From Pteria penguin (taxonomy: Eukaryota; Mollusca; Bivalvia; Pterioida; Pteriidae), in contig CM068585.1 of the NCBI GenBank assembly GCA_035048485.1, forward strand, positions 15,977,501-16,041,500: 64,000 nt of DNA, given 5' to 3'. Below, piece by piece: positions 25,701 to 36,473 of the stretch. Position 1 is the stretch's first letter. The number at the start of each line of letters is the position of its first letter. The notes beneath the pieces were generated by a model. That model ran no database searches. It was given only the letters and a program-made list of their open reading frames with translations, and was not told the origin of the DNA. Made by a program: the position numbers and the translations under genes.

Positions 25701-28700
25701 CTAAGTCATCAAGTGGATATGTAGCTGACCGTGATTATAGACTGACAATAATGGTAGAAGACTATCCGGATTATACCATCTCCATGGGAACCGAAATAAG
25801 ATCCATAAGACGACCCATGAGCAAAATCCCCTTACAGGTGCGTACACATGTAGCAAAACTCAGTTCTAAGGTGATTCAACGATACGCTTTCAGTTTTTGG
25901 AAAACTTACGCATGGTAACTCTATCCTAGTGCATTGGTTTAAATAAAGAGTATAACTGCATGTATGACTATTCATGTTTGCCATGACTGGAAATGTTTAT
26001 AGTAAATTATGCGCAACAAGAAATAAGTTCCCACTTTGTGTAACTTAACTTACGAGGTATGATAAAAAAAGTTCTCAGTCCAATGTACTTCGAAATACAG
26101 AAGACTGCAAGAATTATCATTGTTTTTTATATATAGCGTCCATAACACACCCATTGCTGTCAAATTTCTTACCGTGTAGATGAAGACTTTAGTTTTGGGA
26201 ACAGGTAGAAGTCAGATGGCGTTAAGTCTGAAGAATATGGGGGACGAGGTAGAGCCTCGAAGCTACATAGCATTACAAACATGGAAATAGTGAGCATTAC
26301 CCTGTGAAGAGCGCAAAACTGTTTAAGCTTTTCTCTCCTCTTTCTCACAATCAGTTGACAGTCTCTTTAACTCATTTGCATAACACGCACTATTTATCGT
26401 GCGGCCTTTCTCAAGACAATCATAATTATTCAATGATTGTCCCAAAAATTAGGAGCCATAATTTTGCCAGCAGAGGAAATTTTCTTGAATGTTTTGGAGG
26501 GCTGTGCGAGGGTAAATCCATTGCATGCTCTGCTTTTGGAATCAGGTTAAAAATGGTAAACTTAAATTTCATCCTGAGAGAATTTGACTCATAGAGACAA
26601 AAGATGCATGGAAACATATCTGTTTCTCTTTCTTCAATCAATGTTCTAAGAACCCATATAGCCGAGACCTTAGATATGCCTAAGATGTCGGTTAAAATTC
26701 ATTGAACAGTGCCATAATTTATGTCAACTTCTCTGGCTATATCTCGGAGGTTTCGCCTTTTGTCACACATAAAAAGAGTATGTACAATATCAACGTTTTA
26801 GTATGTGTTAGCCTTCATGGAATGTCCTGACGGTTCAACATCTTGAATCTACTACCCGTCCCTTTTAAATTCTGTAGTCTGTGTTAACACAATACTATAA
26901 GAAGTTGACTCTTTCCAAAGAGTTTCATTATGCCCTCATGATTTTCCTTGGAAGTTATTCCCGTCATGCATTGACACTTAATCACAGGTCTTGCTTCAGT
27001 TTTGGCGTTTTGAGTAAGGCACCGTCTATTTGATATTTGGGGTGTTAAAACTCAATTTTTCCTGGCGCGCGAAGTTCGCCAGAATTACACATAACGCAAC
27101 AATTTATGTTATTGTGATCTTGTGTTCTTCGTCAATTCAATCATGGACATGTTACTTGAAATTAGGGAGCAAACATTTAATTTTTATGAGGGGGGCAGGA
27201 AGACTTTACAAAAAAAAGTCCGGCTCAAATTTTGGAGAGAGAAAAAAGGGCCCGAAGGGCCGGCAATAAAAATAACAATAAATAAATAGAAAAAAATAAT
27301 TCGGCTCTGAAATTTGGCAACCCCCCCCCCCCAAAAAAAAATTTAGCCGGTGAAAGTCTCCCCCCCCCCCATAAAAATCAAATGGTTGCTCCCTTAATGG
27401 CAAGATCAGCAGATAGTTGGGATTTCTATGGGTACTAACTGTGCACCTCTTTTAGCAGATGTGTTTCTATATTATGTGGGGGGTTACATATGTTCTGTTC
27501 ACAAATCTAAAGGATTCGAGCTTATTGAGATGTTGAATGATACTTCTAGTTACATGTACATGTATTTTGACGACAAATTAGTTATTGATAACCCTGAGTG
27601 TGAAACATATATAGCTAACATATACACCCCCCCCCCCCCTGAACTTCACTTAAACAAAGACAATATTTGTGATACAAAAGCACTTTTCTTGGACCTATAC
27701 AATAAGACAATTAACAATAAAATTCATACAAATATTTATAATACACATGACGATTTTAGATTTCCTGTTAGAAATTTTCCTTAGTTGGATAGTTACTGAT
27801 GTTCCTAGACTAGAATCCATCATACAGTATTTATAAAATTTGCTTCGATTTGCCGGCGCCTGCGCTAACGTTTTCGACTTTCACACATACACACACGAAT
27901 ATACAAATAACGTTGGAACTTTCAACTCAGGGTTACAAGTATCAAGATTCGGAAATATTACTTTGTATCCAATTAGATTTCCCATCCCAATTTCTACGGT
28001 GATCTTGTGTGCAAACTTAAGAGGGTCTAAGGTTCCAATAAGTTTATCTCGTCGGGTTCCAAAATAGTGATCTACAATAATATGACCTGGAGATCATCAA
28101 AAGGATGGTAACTCTTGTATTGACCCCTTCTACACTCTTATTTAGAGAAAAGGTCCTGAACCTCATTCCTTCTTACTGTTAATTTGGACTCTTAGAAATC
28201 AAGGGTCTCCTCTCTCTTCCAGATGGGCAGAGCACAGTTTACTCGTGTTGATGACGATTTATACATTTTTGATATCTTGGTCTTACTCAGCATTACTTTA
28301 CATGTTTATATTTTCATGCCCTCTCAACTTGAGAAAGTTGTTGATCCTTGCTTGCTCTCTATATGGAGGATTAATCATATAGTTTTAAATGTATATTCTT
28401 TGATTATACTGCTTTTGTGGAAAGTGAGGAGGAGGACCCGTAAACCGGTTAACCACTCCAATTGATTGACTACTGTCATAGCACTTGACCGTCCTGAGTC
28501 GATATCGAAACTGCACATTAATTGAAAGTTTTTGTGATGTTCTTGTGACAAGTTTTGTCTGGGTTTTTTATTCTTCAAATTATTACATTATCAACAGTCC
28601 ATTTCCGTGCTCTATCCTGATAAAAGTTATGGCAGTATGAAGGTGCCAAGTTTTGACATTTAAATAGAATTTTTTCTTCATAAAATTCATGATTGATTTC

Positions 28701-29919
28701 GCGACTGAGACGGAACCGACATTTCTCACATCATCAGAATTTTTGTCATTTCTCTGTCAGTATATTTTTTACCCAGGGTGGCCCTTTTTCCTTTACACTC
28801 CTACTCCCCTTTCTCCTTCCTCACCCTTATTTCAGTTTAGAAGCGTATAACATAGCTGAGATCATTTTGAGCAGAATTTTGTAAAAAATAACTGTGTATA
28901 TTATCAAATTTGTATTATTTTACAACAATATTTTATAGGTGAAAAAATTTCTTGCTCTGGCTCTTCGGAAACAAAATTCTCTCGGCCCAGGGTTGAGGTA
29001 AAAGAAGAATCTGGCCGGGTTGAAACCCCCTCTCCATCCTCGATTATAAAATGGACGGGCCTAACTCTTCAACTGTTAACCGCGAATTCCTTGTGTAATC
29101 AAAAGCTCTGAAATACTACTCCTTGATTGAATGATGGTTTAATTGGGCTTTTATACGTATTCATTGTATCAAAGTAGAATTGTATCCAAAAAAAGATCGA
29201 GTATCTTTTGATCATACCTCGTATATACAAAGCATGCCTTTAAAGAAAAATAATTTTTGAATTAAAACTTGGATTTTATTGCCATAACAACAAAGATTTT
29301 CAGCAACAGTTTTATAAATATATCAGTTATGTCGACTGTAAAACGGATAACGAGCATCGAGAAGAAACTTTGGAATGTTTTACATGTGTGCAAAGCTAAT
29401 AATCGAAATAATAGACGCTGTTTGTCAAGTTGCGAAACAGGATTGAGTCCTGGATAATAACCTTAGTAGTTATTCATGGATTTAATTTGCCTTCTGAATT
29501 TTCTGAGAGAGAGAGAGATGTGGATATTTGAGTATGGATGATTACTTATATTGAAGTATATAACATATGTACTTAGCTTGTAATATTATTCCCAATTAGA
29601 ATTCCTAACATCAGCATAAAATCTCCGCATGGATTTCAACAAGTTGATCCATGGTTGTATTGTCGAAATTTCGATCTATATTCTTATAATTAATAAGGTC
29701 TCTAAATCAGCAAACATAATACTTTGGATTATAAATATATGATATTTAGCGATTTCATTCAAACCTAAAATTTAGATCCATATATACACGTAAAGTCTGA
29801 ATAGTCAAGGGATAATGTTTTGATATTATAAATGCTTGATTTTCTATTACAGCATTTTATGCTCTTAAAAAGAAGTACAGTTTTGGGTTTGTCCGTCGTT
29901 TTGTTTAGTATCTCTCTTA

Positions 29920-29983
<64 letters not shown>

Positions 29984-30179
29984 TTCTTCTGTTTTATTTT
30001 GATATTTAGGGTTTGAAAGCCAGGGATTTTTCACATGTATTTTCTTCATGAAAAAATCTTTTCATTAATACTTGAATTTTCGACAAAGTGACCTTGACCT
30101 TTGACATATTTTCAAAATCTTAAAAAGGCATTTCATTTTTAATGGAATAAAGAATTGTGACCTATGAAATTCATCTTGA

Positions 30180-30243
<64 letters not shown>

Positions 30244-33200
30244 TAATAATAATAATAATAATAATAACTGTAAAATGCACTTTTTATGGAAATGTAGAGG
30301 GAATTCAGGACATCTTTTACTATATGGGCCATACATTCATGTTTCAACATACACCTCTCCATTAGTGAAATAAAAATGCTGTAGCTAAGGTCAATAGAAA
30401 GTTTTGAGACATAAAATGTATGTAAAACATTATTTAAAAATGAGAGATTTCAAAATAGGCATTCACATTCATCCAGGCTTCCTCGCAACACCTGAGAGAT
30501 CAATCAGATGAAAAGTCATAATTTATTTTACAGTTAACAATTCGAACCATCACAGACAATAAAGAATGTACATATGAAAGAGGAACATTTAGCGGAGTTT
30601 ATCCTAACCATCACGATTACTTTAGATTCTCCTACAGTCCTGGAGGAAATATTACTCAAGTCGAAAGTCGTATGTTCCTGATGGCAAATGATGTCAAGTA
30701 AGAGGTCTAAATTGATTGATACATATCATGGTTTAAAGTGAAACAAAAATATCTGCTTTTCTATTTATGATCCATGTTAAAAGTCTTATCGGGATCTCAT
30801 TTGCGCATGTCGGCGATACCACTTATATACTTCCAGGTCAGACATGAAGCAAGATAAACAGCGAAATACGGCCTGGTATTTTGAAAAATGCAGATGACAA
30901 ATACATTTCATATATCAATTTAAAAAAAAATCATACTTATATATATCGTTTTCGTAAAATTACACCTTTCCCCGTTTTATCCTCACATTTATGTTTTCCT
31001 TGATTAATCATTTAAAATCTCGAACTTTTTATGACAATTTTATAAGTGCGAAAGACATGAAAGTATAAAATATACATTTACCTACAAAATTTCGTACAGT
31101 TTTGTCACACTTGATTTCAATTCCTGTTCTTTACGTCTCCTTCATGATAATCCTTCACAATGACTTATAAACAGGAACCCTGATAATAAGTCATTGTTCT
31201 TCATTACTGTGAACACCTAGTTTACCGTATTAAAATCGCTAATTAATATCTTGAAAGATGACAAAAGGTACGAAATGAGGGGTGATATTTACCAGGTCAA
31301 ACAGCCGGTTGAAGCGACATTACGTAATACTTTAGCCGCACAACTAATGGCCCTAGATGGCGTTATCCCGATTTACCCTCGATATATTAAAAATTTTGCA
31401 ACTTGATAAGGAAGTCAATTATTATAGATATTATGTCGCTGTTTGGGCATATTGTGTCACAAACACATCGTTATTTACATGGACTTCATGTATAACATTT
31501 ACATTAAAAATGTAACATATTATATAATACATAATATAAATGTATAATTCAACAATATTCAATATTGAAATATATCAAAAACAATACTTGTTGTATGACA
31601 GAGTTGAAAAATAGGAATTAGGATTGCTTTAATCATGCATTTCATGGCACATAGTGGCTGGTGCAAATTTTATACGTTGTATAGATACCTAAATTTAAAA
31701 CATTGGTAATAAAAGTTAGTACATAATCTTGTAATTATCAAACCCGGCTCGTCGCGATGACTTCGGCGAATTCTCAAAAAATCAATACCATACTTTTCTA
31801 AACAAAATTTTCAGTAATTTTTACTCAAACAATTTTCATAATTTATATTCCATTATGTAGTTATTGAATTAAACTTTCAGAATATGTGATCGTTTTTACA
31901 TTTACTTCTGACAAATTAACATTTTAGACAAGTTATTTGCAAAACACAACGAAGTATTCGGCATTGCCAATTTCAGACAGAAAAACACTAGACACGTATT
32001 TGTACATGCTTCGCATGTCTGGAAATGCACGGTGTCAAACCTTCATCAAAATTCATGATATTTTCCGACCAATCAGGCGAGATTTTCACCTGAACAGCGT
32101 CATATTCGGAGTTTAAATAACCATCTCCGATGCAAACAACACGAATGGCGGTTAAATCATTATCCCCCGTGACCTTTGACATTACCTATAAGGCAGCGCG
32201 TATTTGAGAGCACGAAAAGACTTATTAGCCAATAGTGTATTGCATTTGCTATACTTTGAAAGTAGTCTATGTCTCTAATAGAAATGTCCGGTTAAAAAAC
32301 TAGGGCTGACCTATTTGATTTAAGGCAAAATCCATTAACTTTATAGTAATCGACCGTTCTCTTTCATTCTAGAAAACCTCTGTATTTTCCTGTATTATTT
32401 TAGGAAGGTTGTTAACCACAAATCTAGGAAAACCCATTAAAATGCAAGAAATGCAAAACGGCTCGTGATTGAAGAAAGATACATAATGTTGTTAATTTCC
32501 ATTTTCTTGAAGATTGTTACCTTGATTATACAAAACCAAAAAACAAAAAAATAAATAAAACCCCAAAAATATTCATTCAGCTCTACAAAAGTACTATTTG
32601 TTCAAAGACTAATACTCTGGTACATTCAAACAGGAACTGCAGTTTATCATTTACAGAAACGTCCCCCAGCTCGATTTATGACATCATTTAAAATTTCATA
32701 CATTTGGTCAAGATTCAAGATATCGACACACCATCAATCCGTGAATTGATATATTAATTTTGTCGTGCAATGTGTGAATGTCTTATATATATAATGATTA
32801 AGTAATTAAATATTAAGTATTAAATCAATCTAGACGTATATTATTCATTTGACTCATATCTCTCTTGTAAGTATCACTGTACAAATAACGAAATTCAATC
32901 ATTGAAGTACTGATTGTTCAGCAATATCCGGAAATTTGATATATTTTAAAGAGTATTGTATTTCTATGAACTCATCTTGCTGTACACTCACCATGTGACT
33001 CTAAAATCTGATATCTTATTTCTGTAGCAACACAGATATTATGCTTAGTGTACCGGAAGGGATGTCTTCCGTGCGCCTACCTGACAATCCTCAAAATACA
33101 GGCATACCCTATCGCAGAAATGTTGTGCAACAGTACTTCACCATGCAACCTAAGAATCCATTACAAATTGCCGATGCCTTATTCTGTGCATGGGCTAGGT

Positions 33201-36200
33201 CACCTAATGGGTATGTTAACTACAGTTTCAAATGTATCTAAACTTTACTATATGACAAAGATAACAAAGAACATGCACATAAAATATAATAGTCAAATGC
33301 ACACAGAAAAAGACATAACAAAATATTCATATAGTTTAATCCTGTGTAGGGTCCAATACAACTCCTATGGTCTTTGCGAAGATCTCGTGGTCATACTGTC
33401 GATGTTGAAAGCGTTTAATTATATCAGAACCCGTCGATATGAAATTATCCGAACCTTGACCCTCATTAGTTTGTACACTACATCACCGCAAAAACTGGAA
33501 TAAGAAATTGTTGAAAAGTCATATTTCCGAATTTAGAAAAAATGTCTGAATACGATCTGGAATTTATACCGAAAGATTTTCGAAGTTTATGATATTTATA
33601 ACCCTGAATTAGAAGTTTGGAAGTGATTTGAACATTTTTTCGTGTTGAATAGTATATAGTGTCGAAAAATCAATAGTAGAAACTTGACTAACTTCAAGAT
33701 TTTTCGAACGGAATTTTTCAATGACTTCGTTAGATTTTTTTATTGACAAAAATAATTGGCATTGCGACTGTAGCATTCATAGCATGGTCTTTAAGCTACA
33801 GTAAGAGCTGAAGAGTTATATTTAGAATATACTATTGTAAAGCAATGATTAGAATTTGATATGAAACGTGATTAATATGAATTTTTGTGTAATTTAGAAA
33901 GCCATGGTTCGAGGATCATTTTTATGAATGCTTAAACTGAAGACGGACATACATGTTGTAGCTATACAATGGCCATATATATATCGAAGTAGTATACAAT
34001 TCAGTTTTTAGAACTGCAATATAGTATATTTTTCAAACAATGATAATATTATTAGCTGCTTTGTCAGCATATGCAAAGACAAAAGTATTTTGTAAATCAG
34101 CCATTTTCTTTTTTATGGACTAGACTGTTACTGTATGTGGCTGTTGAATCTTGGTGCAAAAAGGTCATAATGTATAGATGTGCATATTGTAAATGGAATG
34201 CTCTTTAAAAGGTGTTATGTGAGGTATAGCCCTTGGACCTATATTTAATGCATATATAGCAAATTCAATTCTTTTAACACTTGGGAGTGATTTAATGAAT
34301 CTGGGTACAAATAAAGATCACAATATTTAGGGGAATCCTGTCCAAAAACATTACAGGAGTTTTGTTCCCTTGACTGAAATTTTGCTGCAAGCAGGGGCAT
34401 TCGTGGTGCAACAACACCTCTAGTTTAAAGTTTATTTCTGTTAATGAAGTAATTAAGAGATATGTTTATGAGAATTTAATTGAAATAAGATAAATATAAT
34501 TTTCAGCATAACTAATGGCCAGTTGTGCTATGCAGGCATATTATTTGGTAAGTTTTATTTCAAGCCATTTTAATAGCATCTGAGATTAGTTTGTTTGATC
34601 GTAGGGTATAACAGAACATATCATTCATAAATTAATATAACTTGTACTTAATATATGCGTCGCGAGTTCAGTTTTCTATGTCTTGATAAACTTACTGTGG
34701 AAGTCGTCTTGTGACAGAAAAGTAATAATGTTAAAGTAATAATTTTGTATCTTCGTATAGAAACGTTATACTCCGGTACCAATTAACAGAAGCAAATGAT
34801 GTGTTAATTAATCTACTGAAGTCAGTACTGCATCGTGAATTTTGTGTATATAACATTTTTATGGCGATCTCCATGTATTTGTCTTAGTTTTAACACCGCC
34901 CACTGCTGTTCTAGATATTGTTTTCCTTGTAGCTTTATCCGAGCTAGACTTCTAACTAAAACATTTATTTGAGACATTGAGTAAAACTTCTTATTTTGCT
35001 ATTCAGATATTAACGATTGTCAACAAACCAATCAATGTAAACACAACGGAACGTGTATGGATCTTTATGGAAGATTTACATGTAAATGTCCTCATGGATA
35101 TAAACCTTTGGACTGTTCACACAGTAAGTGTCGCGGACAACAATCTTGCAGTATGCCTACAGACCTTTTATTACATTCTTCAATTATGTTAATGTTCATT
35201 TGCTTCCTATTTATTCAATTTATAGATAACATACAAGGATGTAAAAGAATAACATACTGAAATAAAACACAAATGAACAATATTCAGTACGTGTATTAGA
35301 TACATAATCTGAGAAACCGCCGTATTTTGTATATCACAAAGGCAAACGTTATTTTAATGTTGAGTGCTACGCTACATGGCTGAGCATGTCACACAATCTT
35401 GAATTTATCTTACAAATAAGTAAGGTTAATTGGATCTTCACACATATACGGCCATTTGTTTTCACTGATATTAAAACTAGTTACTTTTACAGAAATTGAT
35501 TTTGTTATCGCATTACTTTCATACGAAGAAAAGTATGCTTTAATAAGATGATTTTTGCACAAGGTATGTGATAAATAATGTCCATATTATCATTGCATGG
35601 TTGACCAGTTGTACATTCAGTCGTGACTTTTCTCGTGTCTATGAATAATCAAGAGGACTTTTGATTGCCCTTTTGACGTACAAAGGTAATCAAAAAAGAA
35701 AAAAAGTTCTGTTTACTATTTTAATGCGAAATAATTATTTGCATTTAGGAATCATATCCCATTTAATTCTTCGTGTTTATGACACACCTATTTGCGTATA
35801 TTTTTTTTCTTCCTCCTCCTTTTGAATTACCCATTTATTTCAAGACTTACTTTGTCAACTTTGATAAGTATGTGCACGTGTTACTATCCTTACGAGCGAT
35901 TCTTCGTTGTCACGACAAACCATTGAAATATTTATTTAATATTCGATTCAATACATGAATGAAATAATATTGCTTTGTAGATGATAGCTTTTAATTTGTA
36001 ATTCTATAACTGAATATTTAGATATGCTGTACAAATGCCAGTATTAACGTCCATCTAGAATACAGATTTACATATTCTGTCTTCAGAGGTAACGTGCGCT
36101 GATTTTCCGTGCAAGAACAATGGCACATGTGTAGATACAGGCACAATGTACATATGTGTATGTCCAAAAGGTAAGTACTTATGTATTTCCATTAATTATA

Positions 36201-36420
36201 ATCATTTATTGCGATACTAAATAATGTTGTTCCATTCATAGTCTGTTCAATGACGAGTTTTCATTACTGTTTACAGGTTACACAGGGCTGGATTGTGAAA
36301 ATTTATCGCATATAGGTAAGCATTTACATAACTAAAAATCTGCCTCGGATTAAAAAGTGAATTGAATATCAAGTTTGTAAAAGTACCTTATATAAGTATA
36401 ATGCAGTATCTCTACTACTA

Positions 36421-36473
<53 letters not shown>

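Larger units (their letters stand above)
25838..30533 (+). other. Intron 5 (4.7 kb)
   Basis: Filled with transposon debris: mariner relic (26051-27010), a 236-bp TIR element (27162-27397), a reverse-transcriptase relic (27400-28075), a dispersed repeat (28220-28545), a CT tract (29922-29981) and an AAT tract (30180-30267). About 28550-29920 otherwise has no recognised feature, except a lone mariner-like end at 29205-29223. Confidence 0.65.

Noticed and set aside
31988..32182. A 64-residue minus-strand gene
   Set aside because: No motif, no splice context and no start context; it is in an intron of a supported gene. Possibly part of an unrecognised repeat.
33048..33503. 151-residue plus-strand frame
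   Set aside because: It overlaps exon 7 in another frame and runs through the donor into the intron; the frame with splice support is the 33041 one.
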